A stretch of 64,000 nt of DNA from Sphingomonas sp. C3-2 (GTDB lineage Bacteria > Pseudomonadota > Alphaproteobacteria > Sphingomonadales > Sphingomonadaceae): assembly GCF_033025475.1 (NCBI RefSeq), contig NZ_CP130322.1, positions 310,001-374,000 on the forward strand, written 5' to 3'. The notes beneath the pieces were generated by a model that saw only the letters and a program-made list of their open reading frames with translations, had not been told where the DNA came from and made no database searches. A program made the translations under genes and the position numbers. Shown here piece after piece: positions 36,542 through 48,208 of the stretch. The first letter of the stretch is position 1, and every line of letters begins with the position of its first letter.

Positions 36542-36964
36542 TCAGCCAACGAGTTCTTCGGGCTTGAAGAAGTAGGCGATTTCGATCGCTGCGTTCTCGT
36601 CCGAGTCCGAACCATGGACCGAGTTTGCTTCGATCGACTCGGCGAATTCCTTGCGGATCGTGCCGGGTTCAGCGTTTTCGGGGTTGGTCGCGCCCATGAT
36701 GTCGCGGTTGCGCTGAACGGCGTTTTCGCCTTCCAGAACCTGAACGACCACCGGCCCCGAGATCATGAAGCTGACCAGATCGTTGAAGAAAGGGCGTTCC
36801 TTGTGGACGCCATAGAAACCTTCGGCCTGTTCCTTGGTCATCTGGATGCGCTTCGATGCGACGACGCGCAGGCCGGCATCTTCAAGCTTCTTGGTGACCG
36901 CGCCGGTCAGGTTGCGGCGGGTGGCGTCGGGCTTGATGATCGAAAAAGTGCGATTGGCGGCCAT
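36542..36964 (-). CDS. ndk: Nucleoside diphosphate kinase
   Basis: Balances NTP pools by ping-pong phosphate transfer through a histidine. 140 residues from ATG 36964 ([14 protein letters not shown]), supported by a GGAG ribosome site. ATP-binding residues and the active His117 in ANSVHGSD are present; the conserved KPDATRRN and RPFF segments confirm the family. Terminated by a strong hairpin. Confidence 0.97.
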   Translation of the reverse strand: MAANRTFSIIKPDATRRNLTGAVTKKLEDAGLRVVASKRIQMTKEQAEGFYGVHKERPFFNDLVSFMISGPVVVQVLEGENAVQRNRDIMGATNPENAEPGTIRKEFAESIEANSVHGSDSDENAAIEIAYFFKPEELVG

Positions 36965-37055
36965 TGCCGTAATCTCCATTGAAACGGGTTGCTGGGGGTT
37001 TTCCCGCGCGCCTTAGCGGCGCTTGCGCCTCATCGCAAGATTGTTGCTTTGGCAA

Positions 37056-37514
37056 TCAGGCAGCACGGCTCCACTTGCCATTCTCATCCTGCCGCCAGAA
37101 CCGGCGCTCCAGATCCTCGCGGTCGCCCAGAGCGCGCCATGCAGTTCGCGCCCCTTCCACCGTTTCCTCGTCGAACAGAAAGAACACGCGTTCGAACGTC
37201 AGCGCATCGTCGCGCCACTGCCCGTCGGCCAGCGCGATATTGCGGGCACCGTTCGCGGCACCGTTCGCGGCATCGGTCGCCATCTGCGCGCTCAGCAATA
37301 TCGGCTGTTCGGCATCGACATCCTGCCCCGCTATCGCATGGGGCAGAAATCCGTCATCCCGGTAGCTCCAGAGCGCGCGGTCCAGCCTGTCGAGTACGGC
37401 CGAATGATCGGCCACGACAAGCAGGCGCGCGCGCTCCTCTACCAGCCGCTCGGCGATGCGCGGCAGCACCTGTTCGACCGGAAACGCCGAGAGCTGGTAG
37501 AAGTCGACTTTCAT
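37056..37514 (-). CDS. holC: DNA polymerase III chi subunit
   Basis: Clamp-loader accessory subunit that binds SSB. 152 residues, with the family pattern MKVDFYQL at the start, LLARLV-like RARLLVVADHS, LDRALWSYRDDGFLPH, QPILLS and RVFFLFDEE. In residues 78-86 a perfect in-frame 12-base tandem duplication (37246-37269) writes AANGAANGA. It follows pepA by six bases, the pepA-holC order common in proteobacteria. Confidence 0.88.
   Translation of the reverse strand: MKVDFYQLSAFPVEQVLPRIAERLVEERARLLVVADHSAVLDRLDRALWSYRDDGFLPHAIAGQDVDAEQPILLSAQMATDAANGAANGARNIALADGQWRDDALTFERVFFLFDEETVEGARTAWRALGDREDLERRFWRQDENGKWSRAA
37246..37269 (-). repeat. 12-bp tandem duplication inside holC
   Basis: GCACCGTTCGCG occurs twice in a row, with a third degenerate copy (GCATCGGTCGC) directly after. 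It is in frame and adds four residues per copy to HolC. Confidence 0.85.
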
Positions 37515-37520
37515 TCGGGC

Positions 37521-38993
37521 TTACTGCTCGAAATTCTCGGCGATGAACTGGTCAAGCAAGCGAACGCCATAACCGGTCGCGCCCTTGTCCCAGAGCGGAC
37601 CCGGCTTATCGGCCCACACCATCCCCGCAATGTCGAGATGCGCCCATTTCACGCCGTCTTCAACGAAGCGCTGCAGGAACTGCGCCGCCGTGATTGAGCC
37701 CGCACCGCGCGGCCCGACATTCTTCATGTCGGCGATCGGCGAATCGATCAGCTTGTTATACGCATCCGACAGCGGGAAGCGCCAAAGCGGGTCGCCAGCC
37801 GCCTTGCCCGCCGCGAACAGCTGGTCGGCCAGTCCGTCGTCGTTCGAGAACAGGCCACCAAATTCAGTGCCCAACGAAATGATCATCGCGCCCGTCAGGG
37901 TCGCCAGATCGACCATCACCTTCGGCACATATTTCTTCTGCACCCAGGTCATCGCATCGCACAGGACAAGCCGGCCTTCGGCGTCGGTGTTGATGACTTC
38001 GATAGTCTGGCCCGACATCGACGTGACGACATCACCGGGGCGCTGTGCGTTGCCATCGGGCATGTTCTCGACAAGGCCGCAAATGCCGATGACATGCGCC
38101 TTCGCCTTGCGCAGCGCGAGCGCCTTCATGGCGCCTGCAACGGCACCGGCACCGCCCATATCCCACTTCATGTCTTCCATGCCGGCGGCGGGCTTGATCG
38201 AGATACCACCGGTATCGAAGGTCACGCCCTTCCCAACAAAAGCAACGGGTTCCTTGGCGGCACCACCCGTGCCATCCCAGCGCATCGCCAACAGACGCGG
38301 CGGCCGCGCGGAACCACGCGCCACGCCAAGCAGCGAACCCATGCCGAGCTTTTCCATCTCGTCCCAGCCAAGGACTTCGATCTCGACGCCCAGCTCCTTG
38401 AGCGCCGCGCAACGTTCGACGAAGCTTTCGGGATAGATGACATTGGCAGGTTCGGCCACTAGCGTGCGGGTGAACATGATGCCTTCGGCGAGCGCCGACC
38501 AGCGCGCCCACGCGGCGTCGGCTCCTGCAACACCGACGACGATCACTTCGTCCAGCGACGGACGCTGCTTGTCGCTCAACCGGGTACGGTACACATCATG
38601 ACGCCAGCTGCGCAGCACCGCGCCGAAGGCGACGCGGGCGGCGTCATCCGCGCTGGCGCCAGCGCCCGACAGATCGACGACGAGGCGCTTTTCGCCGGAA
38701 GTCAGCAGGCGCGCGGCGAGCGCTGCACCAGCGCGCTCCCATGCCGAACCTTCAACTTTGTCACCCAGCCCGACCGTGATCACACGGCGCATCGTTTCAC
38801 CCTGCGCCACCATCGTCTCGACGATTGCGGCGACATCGCCGTCGACGCGGGCGGCAGCCGCCGCCGCGCTCACCAGGGCGACCGCCGATGCATCGAGGCG
38901 GGGAAGATTGCCGGCGACCAGCCCACCCTTGCGAACCGGATAAGCCAAGGCGAATTCACCGTCGGGCTGCGCTTCAGCAAAAAGGACACGCAT
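37521..38993 (-). CDS. pepA: Leucyl aminopeptidase
   Basis: M17 cytosolic aminopeptidase with two metal ions; hexameric in relatives. 490 residues. Metal and catalytic segments: GKGVTFDTGGISIKP (Lys and Asp), DMGGAGAVAGAMKAL and the signature NTDAEGRLVL. Start MRVLFAEAQPDGE. Divergent from lptD; followed by holC. Confidence 0.96.
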   Translation of the reverse strand: MRVLFAEAQPDGEFALAYPVRKGGLVAGNLPRLDASAVALVSAAAAAARVDGDVAAIVETMVAQGETMRRVITVGLGDKVEGSAWERAGAALAARLLTSGEKRLVVDLSGAGASADDAARVAFGAVLRSWRHDVYRTRLSDKQRPSLDEVIVVGVAGADAAWARWSALAEGIMFTRTLVAEPANVIYPESFVERCAALKELGVEIEVLGWDEMEKLGMGSLLGVARGSARPPRLLAMRWDGTGGAAKEPVAFVGKGVTFDTGGISIKPAAGMEDMKWDMGGAGAVAGAMKALALRKAKAHVIGICGLVENMPDGNAQRPGDVVTSMSGQTIEVINTDAEGRLVLCDAMTWVQKKYVPKVMVDLATLTGAMIISLGTEFGGLFSNDDGLADQLFAAGKAAGDPLWRFPLSDAYNKLIDSPIADMKNVGPRGAGSITAAQFLQRFVEDGVKWAHLDIAGMVWADKPGPLWDKGATGYGVRLLDQFIAENFEQ

Positions 38994-39161
38994 TTAACTC
39001 AGACCTTTCGAAACTTTTGATTGATCGCTTACTAGGCCGATGTTCGCCCGCTGGCAAAACCCGATTTGGATGGCCATTGCCTCACCCGAAGACGTTGCAG
39101 CAAAACGTTTAGAGTGCGATACGCGGCCTGCTGCGAACAAAGCGATATGCATGGGGAACAA

Positions 39162-41405
39162 GTGACGCGTCTAAACCTCTATTTCTCGGCAGCACTTCCC
39201 CTTGCGATGTGCGTGGCGACCTCGCCCGCATCGGCGCAGGACATTGCCCGTCAGCCAGAAGCGGCTCCGCCCGTGCTCGGCGACACGCCGACGCCTACCC
39301 ATGAAAATGAAGTCACGTTCAGCGCCACCAATCTCGAATATGACAATGACGCGGATGTCGTCACCGCGTCCGGCGATGTGCGGATGTTTCGCGAAGGTTA
39401 TCGCCTGCGCGCCGAAAAGGTCGTCTGGAACCGCAAGACAGGCCAGGTACAGGCGCAGGGCGATGTCGCCGTCGTCAGCCCTGGCGGGGATACTGCTTAT
39501 GGCGACACCGTCGACCTGACCGACACGCTGCGCGACGGCGTGGTCGAAAATCTTCTCGTCGTCCTTGAAGATGGCGGCCGTATGGCGGCTCAACGCGGCA
39601 CGCGCGAAGGCGATGTGTTCACGCTGCAGCGCGGCGTTTTCTCGCCCTGCCGTGTGGTCGATGAAAATGGCTGCCCGCGTGCGCCGAGTTGGAAAATCAC
39701 CGCCGATCGCGTCACCTATGACGCCAAGGCAAAGCGCGTTCGCTATGTCGGCGCACGCATGGAATTGTTCGGTATTCCGATCATTCCGCTGCCCGGCCTC
39801 CGCCACCCCACCGGTAACGAAGCAGGATCGGGTCTCCTCGTCCCGAACATCCGCCTCGATCGCGTCAACGGGCTTGAGGTCGCCACCCCTTATTATCTCC
39901 GGATCGCGTCCGACCGCGACCTTACGATCACGCCGCATCTCTACACCGATGCCCTGCCGATGGTCGAAGCCCAGTTCCGGGCGCTGACCGACCTCGGAGC
40001 GTTTCAGGTAACCGGTTTCGGCACATATGGCCGCCGCCAATCGCTCGACACCACCGTTCCGGACACCAGCACGCGCGATTTTCGTGGCTATTTCGATGCG
40101 AGCGGACGGCTTCAGCTCGATCCCTATTGGAGCCTCAGCGGATCCGTGCGCGTGACAACCGACCGCACTTTCCTCAGGCGCTACGATATCACGCGCGAAG
40201 ATCGCCTGCGTTCCACGATCAATGTCGAGCGGATCGACGACAGCAGCTATTTCTCGCTCGCCGGCTGGGCTGTGCAGACGCTGCGCGCGGGCGCGCGTCA
40301 GGGGCTTCAGCCGATTGCGCTTCCTGTGATCGATTATCGCAAGCGCCTCACCGATCCGCTGCTCGGCGGCACGATCGAATTTCAGGGCAACACCCTTTTC
40401 CTCACGCGCACGCACGGGCAGGACACGCAGCGTGCCTTTGCCGGCGTGCGCTGGGATCTGCGCAAGATCACGCCGATGGGGCAGGAAATCACCTTCACCG
40501 CCGCCACGCGGACCGATGCCTATCACACCGATGAGGTGCTGAGCACGCTCACCGAGGCTTATCGCGGCGATCCGGGCTGGAATTTCCGGTCGGCCAGTTC
40601 CTTTGCGGTCGACGTCCGCTGGCCCTTTGTCGGCCAGGCCTTTGGTGGCACGCAACGCCTCACGCCACGCGTGCAGGTTGTTGCATCCCCGGTTACCGGC
40701 AACATGCGCGTGCCCAATGAGGATGCCCGCGCCGTCGACCTCGAAGACAGCAACCTGTTCGCGCTCAACCGCTTCAACGGCTATGATCGCTATGAGAATG
40801 GCGCGCGCGTCACATACGGCGTCGAATGGGCACTCGACCGCCCCGGCCTTTCGATTTCCAGCATCGTGGGCCAGAGCTATCGCCTGACCGACAACAATAC
40901 GCTTTTCCCCGATGGTACCGGGCTTTCCAGCCGCACGTCTGACATTGTCGGGCGCACCAAGGTCAAGTTCCAGAACCTTGTCAGCCTCACCCACCGTTTC
41001 CGCCTCGACAAGGATAATCTTGCCATTCGCCGGAACGAAATCGACGCAACGGTCGGCAGCAATTCCACCTATGCCACGGTCGGTTACATGCGGCTCAACC
41101 GCAATATCGGGCCAGAGCTCGAGGATCTGCGCGACAGCGAAGAAATTCGTCTGGGCGGCCGTGTACAGCTTGCACGCTACTGGTCGGTATTCGGGTCGAC
41201 CACGATCAACCTCACCAATTCAAAGTCGGATCCCACCAGCATTGCCGACGGTTTCGACCCGGTCCGGCACCGGCTGGGCCTTTCCTATGAGGATGAATGC
41301 CTCGAGATCGGCGTAACCTGGCGACGCGATTATGCGAATGCCGGTGATGCGCGCCGGGGCAACTCTTATCTGTTCCGGGTAGCATTCAAGCAACTGGGTC
41401 GCTAA
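39162..41405 (+). CDS. lptD: LPS-assembly protein LptD
   Basis: Outer-membrane beta-barrel that inserts lipopolysaccharide into the outer leaflet with LptE. The GTG at 39162 gives a clean signal peptide (LYFSAALPLAMCVATSPASA) and has GGGGAA upstream; ATG 39147 would add MHGEQ. About 747 residues. An N-terminal LptA-like jellyroll (FSATNLEYDNDADVVTASGDV) is followed by a long barrel with alternating aromatic strands. Cys residues are few: a CRVVDENGC pair near residue 165 and one near the C-terminus (DECLEIG). First gene of lptD-surA-pdxA-rsmA. Confidence 0.94.
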   Translation: MTRLNLYFSAALPLAMCVATSPASAQDIARQPEAAPPVLGDTPTPTHENEVTFSATNLEYDNDADVVTASGDVRMFREGYRLRAEKVVWNRKTGQVQAQGDVAVVSPGGDTAYGDTVDLTDTLRDGVVENLLVVLEDGGRMAAQRGTREGDVFTLQRGVFSPCRVVDENGCPRAPSWKITADRVTYDAKAKRVRYVGARMELFGIPIIPLPGLRHPTGNEAGSGLLVPNIRLDRVNGLEVATPYYLRIASDRDLTITPHLYTDALPMVEAQFRALTDLGAFQVTGFGTYGRRQSLDTTVPDTSTRDFRGYFDASGRLQLDPYWSLSGSVRVTTDRTFLRRYDITREDRLRSTINVERIDDSSYFSLAGWAVQTLRAGARQGLQPIALPVIDYRKRLTDPLLGGTIEFQGNTLFLTRTHGQDTQRAFAGVRWDLRKITPMGQEITFTAATRTDAYHTDEVLSTLTEAYRGDPGWNFRSASSFAVDVRWPFVGQAFGGTQRLTPRVQVVASPVTGNMRVPNEDARAVDLEDSNLFALNRFNGYDRYENGARVTYGVEWALDRPGLSISSIVGQSYRLTDNNTLFPDGTGLSSRTSDIVGRTKVKFQNLVSLTHRFRLDKDNLAIRRNEIDATVGSNSTYATVGYMRLNRNIGPELEDLRDSEEIRLGGRVQLARYWSVFGSTTINLTNSKSDPTSIADGFDPVRHRLGLSYEDECLEIGVTWRRDYANAGDARRGNSYLFRVAFKQLGR

Positions 41406-41471
41406 GCCTTCGTTCAGTCGCGCTGCTGCATGGGTGGCGCGAGACCAGATTTCATTGGAGTGAGCCACAGG

Positions 41472-42827
41472 ATGATGGCAGGTTTTTCCGGTCCCCGAAT
41501 TCGCCGCACCGCGCTTCTTCTTGCAGGAGCGATGCTCGCGGGGACCGCAATGGCACAAGGCGCGCCGGACGCTGACCAGACGCCCGGCAAAAAGCTCGAC
41601 GTGCCGCAGAACGTAACCATTTTCGGCAAGACCGATCCCAATGTCTACAAGCCGACAGCGATCGTGAATGGTGAAATCATCACCTCCACCGATGTCGACC
41701 AGCGCCTCGCGCTCGTGCTGCTGGCCAATCAGGGCCGTGCCACCGCCGAGGAAACCGATCGATTGCGCCTCCAGGTACTCCGCAACCTGATCGACGAAAC
41801 GCTGCAGATCCAGGAAGCCAAAGCGGCCGAAGTGGCGGTCGCGTCCGAGGAAGTGGACCAGCGCTATACGATGGTCGCGCAGAATTTCCGCCGCACGCCG
41901 AAGGAAATGTCCGAATATCTTCGTACGCAGGGTTCCTCGGATCGCTCGATCAAACGCCAGATCGAAGGCGAGCTTGCCTGGCAGCGCGTTCTCGGCCGTA
42001 AGATCACGCCCTTCGTCAACGTGGCGCAGGAAGAAGTCCAGTCGATCATCGACCGGTTGAACGCTTCCAAGGGTACCAAGGAATATCGGATCGGCGAAAT
42101 CTATCTTTCGGGTACCCCCGAAACGATGCAGGAAACGCTCCAGAACGCGCAACGCATTATGGAACAGCTCCAAAAGGGTGGCTCTTTCGCCGCCTATGCG
42201 CGCCAGTTCTCCGAAGCGTCCACCGCCGCCGTCGGTGGCGATCTCGGCTGGATCCGCGCTGGCCAGCTGCCCGCGCAACTCGCCGAAGCCGCGCAGACCA
42301 TGCAGGTCGGCCAGCTGGCAGGCCCAATTCCGGTTCCGGGCGGTATTTCGATCCTCGTCATGATCGACGAGCGCCAGGTCCTCACCGCTGACCCGCGTGA
42401 CGCTGTGCTCAGCCTCAAACAGCTTGCCATCACCTTCCCCAAGGGGATGACTCAGGCGCAGGCCAGCCCGCTGGTTGCGCGCTTCGCCGAAGAAACGCGC
42501 AAGATCACCGGCTGTGGCGGCGCCAAGGCCGTGGCCGACAAGGTCGGCGCCGAGATTGTCGACAATGATCAGGTTCGTGTCCGCGATCTGCCGCCCCAGC
42601 TTCAGGACATTCTTCTGAAGCTTCAGGTCGGCCAGACGACGCAGCCCTTCGGTTCGCTTGAAGACGGCGTTCGCGCGCTCGTGCTTTGCGGCCGCGACGA
42701 TCCCGAATCTGCAAACGGCCCCTCCTTCGACGCGATCATGGCGCAATTGGAAGACGAACGCGTCAACCGCCGTGCGCGGCGCTATCTGCGCGATCTTCGC
42801 CGCGACGCGGTGATCGAATATCAATAA
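41472..42827 (+). CDS. surA: Periplasmic chaperone/peptidyl-prolyl isomerase SurA
   Basis: Chaperone for outer-membrane proteins such as LptD. Start at 41472 (MMAGFSGP; ATG 41475 also possible) gives a signal peptide ending at TAMAQ. A SurA N-domain (IVNGEIITSTDVDQRLAL) and one clear parvulin domain (about 200-305, FAAYARQFSEASTAAVGGDLGWI) are followed by a degenerate second one. 451 residues. It sits between lptD and pdxA as in many proteobacteria. Confidence 0.92.
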   Translation: MMAGFSGPRIRRTALLLAGAMLAGTAMAQGAPDADQTPGKKLDVPQNVTIFGKTDPNVYKPTAIVNGEIITSTDVDQRLALVLLANQGRATAEETDRLRLQVLRNLIDETLQIQEAKAAEVAVASEEVDQRYTMVAQNFRRTPKEMSEYLRTQGSSDRSIKRQIEGELAWQRVLGRKITPFVNVAQEEVQSIIDRLNASKGTKEYRIGEIYLSGTPETMQETLQNAQRIMEQLQKGGSFAAYARQFSEASTAAVGGDLGWIRAGQLPAQLAEAAQTMQVGQLAGPIPVPGGISILVMIDERQVLTADPRDAVLSLKQLAITFPKGMTQAQASPLVARFAEETRKITGCGGAKAVADKVGAEIVDNDQVRVRDLPPQLQDILLKLQVGQTTQPFGSLEDGVRALVLCGRDDPESANGPSFDAIMAQLEDERVNRRARRYLRDLRRDAVIEYQ

Positions 42828-42840
42828 GGAGCGCCCTCTC

Positions 42841-43833
42841 TTGAACCCTATCGCCGTATCGCTTGGTGATCCGGCAGGGATCGGACCGGAAATCACGGCG
42901 AAGGCCTGGGCGCAGCGCGCGCACCACGGCCTTCAGCCGTTTTTTGCGGTGGGTGACCCGCGCTCGGTGGAGGCCGTCTGGGATGGCCCGCTGGTGCGGA
43001 TCGCTAACCCGGACGAAACCGCAGACGCTTTCGAACATGGCCTGCCGATCATTTCGCTCGACGCCGGTGGCACGATCACACCCGGTCAGCCCAATGCCGA
43101 AGGCGCACGCTGCTCGCTGGATGCGCTGGAACTCGCCGCCGGTATTGCCCGGTCGGGTGCCGCCGGCTCACTGGTCACCGCCCCGGTCTCCAAGAGCCAG
43201 CTCTACGAAGTCGGCTTCCGCCATCCGGGCCAGACCGAATTCGTCGCCGAGCGCTGCGGGGTTGCCCCTGAAAACGCGATCATGCTGCTTGCAGGCCCCT
43301 CGCTCAAAGTGGTGCCACTGACGACGCACATGCCCTTGAAGGCGGTGCCGGCCGCGATTTCGATCGAGATGATCGTCAACAAGAGCCTGGTCACCGCCAA
43401 GGGCCTGACGCGCAATTTCGGGTTGGAGGCACCTCGCCTCGCCTTTGCCGGGTTCAATCCCCATGCCGGCGAAGGCGGTGCGCTCGGCACCGAGGAAATC
43501 GAATATCTGATCCCGGCGATCGAAATCCTTCGAAACAAGGGGCTCGACGTAGTCGGCCCGCTTGCCGCAGACACCATGTTCCACGCGCGCGCGCGCGCCA
43601 ATTACGACGTCGCCATGTGCCTATATCATGATCAGGCTCTGATCCCTTTGAAAACGCTCCATTTCGACGAAGGCGTCAACATGACGCTCGGCCTTCCCTT
43701 CGTCCGTACCTCACCCGATCACGGCACGGCCTTTGGTATTGCGGGGCAAGATATTGCCGAGCCCGGCGCCATGATCGCCGCGCTGCGCATGGCCGCCACC
43801 GCCGCTGCCCACCGCGCCGTCTGCCCGCTGTGA
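42841..43833 (+). CDS. pdxA: 4-hydroxythreonine-4-phosphate dehydrogenase
   Basis: Oxidises 4-phosphohydroxy-threonine in the DXP-dependent vitamin B6 pathway. 330 residues, starting [18 protein letters not shown] with a TTG codon supported by AAGGAG 11 bases upstream. The metal-binding and substrate segments [24 protein letters not shown] and [10 protein letters not shown] are visible. Overlaps rsmA by four bases (GTGA). Confidence 0.96.
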   Translation: MNPIAVSLGDPAGIGPEITAKAWAQRAHHGLQPFFAVGDPRSVEAVWDGPLVRIANPDETADAFEHGLPIISLDAGGTITPGQPNAEGARCSLDALELAAGIARSGAAGSLVTAPVSKSQLYEVGFRHPGQTEFVAERCGVAPENAIMLLAGPSLKVVPLTTHMPLKAVPAAISIEMIVNKSLVTAKGLTRNFGLEAPRLAFAGFNPHAGEGGALGTEEIEYLIPAIEILRNKGLDVVGPLAADTMFHARARANYDVAMCLYHDQALIPLKTLHFDEGVNMTLGLPFVRTSPDHGTAFGIAGQDIAEPGAMIAALRMAATAAAHRAVCPL

Positions 43834-44654
43834 GCGACCTTCCCCCGCTGCGCGACGTGATTTCGCGCCACGGCCTCAATGCGAGCAAGGCGCTTGGCCA
43901 GAATTTCCTATTCGATGAGCAACTGCTCGATCGCATCGCGCGCATTCCGGGCGATCTGGAGGGCGAAAGCGTCTACGAAGTGGGGCCCGGTCCCGGTGGG
44001 CTGACGCGCGCGCTGCTGCGCGCGGGCGCCAATGTCGTCGCGGTTGAGCGCGATCATCGTTGCATCCCGGCGCTGGCGGAGCTTTCGGCGTGGAAGCCCG
44101 GAAAACTGCGCGTGATCGAGGATGATGCCCTCAAGATCGACGAAGCCCACGAGGCCGGCCACGCGCATATCGTCGCGAACCTTCCATATAATGTCGGCAC
44201 CGCGCTGCTGGTCCGTTGGCTGGCATCTGAAAGCTGGGCGCCCTGGTGGAAATCGCTGACGTTGATGTTCCAGAAGGAAGTTGCCGAACGCATCGTCGCG
44301 CGCCCAGACAGCTCGGCTTATGGCCGCCTCGCGGTGCTCGCCCAATGGCGCTCGACCGCCAAGCTTGCGATGAACGTCCACCGTTCGGCATTCACACCGC
44401 CCCCCAAGGTGATGTCCGCCATCGTCCATATCGAACCCGCGGAAGCACCTGAGGGCGCAACGATCGGCACCATCGAACGGCTGACGGCCGGGGCATTTGG
44501 ACAGCGACGCAAGATGCTGCGGCAAAGCCTGAAATCGGTTCCGGGCGCGCTTGAAGCTCTCGAAATGCTCTGCATCGACGCGACACGCCGCGCCGAAACG
44601 CTCACCGTCGAGGATTTCGTGTCGATAGCCCGCGCCATCGACACGAAAGCATGA
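43830..44654 (+). CDS. rsmA: 16S rRNA dimethyladenosine transferase
   Basis: Also known as KsgA; dimethylates two adjacent adenines near the 16S 3' end. 274 residues with a GTG start that overlaps the pdxA stop. The N-terminal [13 protein letters not shown] loop [11 protein letters not shown], the acidic VERD and the catalytic NLPYNVG are present. Ends four bases before the converging TPR gene, leaving no room for a terminator. Confidence 0.96.
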   Translation: MSDLPPLRDVISRHGLNASKALGQNFLFDEQLLDRIARIPGDLEGESVYEVGPGPGGLTRALLRAGANVVAVERDHRCIPALAELSAWKPGKLRVIEDDALKIDEAHEAGHAHIVANLPYNVGTALLVRWLASESWAPWWKSLTLMFQKEVAERIVARPDSSAYGRLAVLAQWRSTAKLAMNVHRSAFTPPPKVMSAIVHIEPAEAPEGATIGTIERLTAGAFGQRRKMLRQSLKSVPGALEALEMLCIDATRRAETLTVEDFVSIARAIDTKA

Positions 44655-44658
44655 TCGC

Positions 44659-45171
44659 TTAGTTCTTTTCTTCGACCGGCGGTGTCGTGGGCGCGTTCTT
44701 CGCGGTCAGCACCGTCTGGGGCGGGCCCTTTGCAATCACCGCTGCCAGTTGCACCTGCTCGTCGCAGCGGTTGAGGCAGAGCTTTTCTATCCGCGCGAGA
44801 TTTTCCTTCGCCTTTTCGACAGCGCCCTTGGCCACCATCGCCTCGCCCTGCCCGGCCAGTGCGCTCAGGTCATTCGGCTCGATCTTCAGGGCCTCACGGT
44901 AGAGGCGGATCGCCTTGCCGTTCAGTTCCTGCTTCTGCGCAATACGTGCAAGGCTGACATAGGCGGAACGATTGCGTGGATCGCGGACCAGCGCGCTTTC
45001 GATAAGGTCGTTGGCGCCGTCCAGATTGCCTTCTGCGGCCAGGGCATTGCCCTGCACCACCAGTTGCACCGAGCGTGGATCGAGTTGTGTGTCGGACTTC
45101 TGCCCGCTCACAACACTTGAAACGCAGGCCAGGCCCAACGCAAGGGCGCAGGTTACGGGCGTATAACGCAT
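44659..45171 (-). CDS. Exported TPR-repeat protein
   Basis: 170 residues from ATG 45171 (MRYTPVTC), with a signal peptide or possible lipoprotein signal (LALGLACVSSVVS). At least three tetratricopeptide-like helix pairs cover about 35-140 (QGNALAAEGNLDGANDLIESAL, SLARIAQKQELNGKAIRLYREAL, GQGEAMVAKGAVEKAKENLARI). Two Cys in CLNRC near residue 132. Probably a periplasmic scaffold; the partner is unknown. Downstream of rsmB. Confidence 0.8.
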   Translation of the reverse strand: MRYTPVTCALALGLACVSSVVSGQKSDTQLDPRSVQLVVQGNALAAEGNLDGANDLIESALVRDPRNRSAYVSLARIAQKQELNGKAIRLYREALKIEPNDLSALAGQGEAMVAKGAVEKAKENLARIEKLCLNRCDEQVQLAAVIAKGPPQTVLTAKNAPTTPPVEEKN

Positions 45172-45206
45172 AACGATCTCCAAAAGCGGCGAGCGGCCTC
45201 CGCCCA

Positions 45207-46385
45207 TCACGGCTTGCGAAGCCTCGCGACGTAAAATCCGTCGGTCCGGTCCCGTGCCGGGGTAAGCAGGACGCCGTCTCCCCATATGCGGCCAGCATGG
45301 TGCAAAGCGGTTTCCGGCGTCAAGGCGGAATGGCGCGCGCGCAGCGCTGCGATCTGATCACGCCCCTCGCTATCGAGCACCGAGCACACCGCATAGACCA
45401 GCAGCCCGCCCGGCTTCAGCAGCGGCACCGCAAAATCGATAATGCGCGATTGCAGCGCGTTGATCGCCGCAAGACGCTGCGGCGTCAGGCGCCAGCGCGC
45501 TTCGGGGTTGCGCCGCCAGGTGCCCGCGCCCGAACAGGGCGCATCGACCAGCACGACATCAGCCTGCCCCTCAAGGTCGCGCAATGCCTCGGCCTCGCGG
45601 CCACCGTCGAGCAAGCGGGGTTCAATGTTGGTCACACCGGCACGCTCGGCACGCGGCACCATGCGATCGAGTCGCGCCTTCACCGTATCGCAGGCGATGA
45701 GGCGCCCCTGACCTTCCATATCCGCGGCCAACGCCAGCGTCTTGCCGCCTGCACCGGCACAAAGATCGACGACCGTCATCCCCGGTCGCGCCTCGCAAAG
45801 CGCCGAGATGAGTTGGCTGCCCTCGTCCTGAACCTCGATCGCGCCACTCGCCCACAGGGGGTGCGCTTCCACGGCAAAGCCTTCGGGCAGGCGAACGCCC
45901 TGGTCGGAATAGTCGGTGGGCGTCGCCCCATCGATCGCGGTGAGCACGGCGTCCCGATCCGATTTCAGGCGATTGACCCGGATATCGAGCGGCGCGCGCC
46001 CAAGCAGCGCTTTCGCCTCGTCGGGGCCAAGTGCCTCGATATCGCGTTCCAGCCAACCGGGAACAGCCCGGCCTTCCGCAATCGCCTCGCCAGCAACCGG
46101 GGGCTGCGGTGCATGTGGCGATCCGTCGAACAAGGCCAGGAGTTCGAGATCCTCCCCGGCAACACCCAGCAGCGCGGCGCGCCCGGTTGCAGGACGGTCG
46201 CCACTACGCCGGATAGCGCGATAGACGAGATCGCGAACCGCACGCCGATCCTTCGACCCGGCATAACGCCGGACCTTAAAATAGCGCGCGATCAATGTGT
46301 CCGCAGCAGCACCGCCATCGCGTGCTGCGACGATGATCTCGTCCAGCAGGTCGATGGCGGCCTGCGCCCGTGCAGCGGGCGTCAT
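45207..46385 (-). CDS. rsmB: 16S rRNA (cytosine-C5)-methyltransferase RsmB/NOP family
   Basis: SAM-dependent methylation of a 16S cytosine. 392 residues: an N-terminal NusB-like helical region and a C-terminal Rossmann domain with SAM loop VVDLCAGAGGKTLALA, ASP motif VDAPCSGAGTW (Cys284) and the second catalytic Cys334 in YAVCSV. RsmB is the best guess for the subfamily; RsmF is less likely by size. Confidence 0.88.
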   Translation of the reverse strand: MTPAARAQAAIDLLDEIIVAARDGGAAADTLIARYFKVRRYAGSKDRRAVRDLVYRAIRRSGDRPATGRAALLGVAGEDLELLALFDGSPHAPQPPVAGEAIAEGRAVPGWLERDIEALGPDEAKALLGRAPLDIRVNRLKSDRDAVLTAIDGATPTDYSDQGVRLPEGFAVEAHPLWASGAIEVQDEGSQLISALCEARPGMTVVDLCAGAGGKTLALAADMEGQGRLIACDTVKARLDRMVPRAERAGVTNIEPRLLDGGREAEALRDLEGQADVVLVDAPCSGAGTWRRNPEARWRLTPQRLAAINALQSRIIDFAVPLLKPGGLLVYAVCSVLDSEGRDQIAALRARHSALTPETALHHAGRIWGDGVLLTPARDRTDGFYVARLRKP

Positions 46386-46414
46386 CTACTCAGGCTCCTG
46401 TTCGGGGCGCCCCC

Positions 46415-48208
<1,794 letters not shown>

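Noticed and set aside
39095-39123. TTGCAG-17-GATACG as a promoter for lptD
   Set aside because: Only three of six bases match the consensus at each box; too weak to list as a feature.
39171-40994. 607-codon open frame on the - strand opposite lptD
   Set aside because: Antisense shadow of a clear LptD gene, with no ribosome site and no family resemblance.
41220-42896. 558-codon open frame on the - strand opposite surA
   Set aside because: Antisense shadow of surA; His/Arg-rich translation without domain features.
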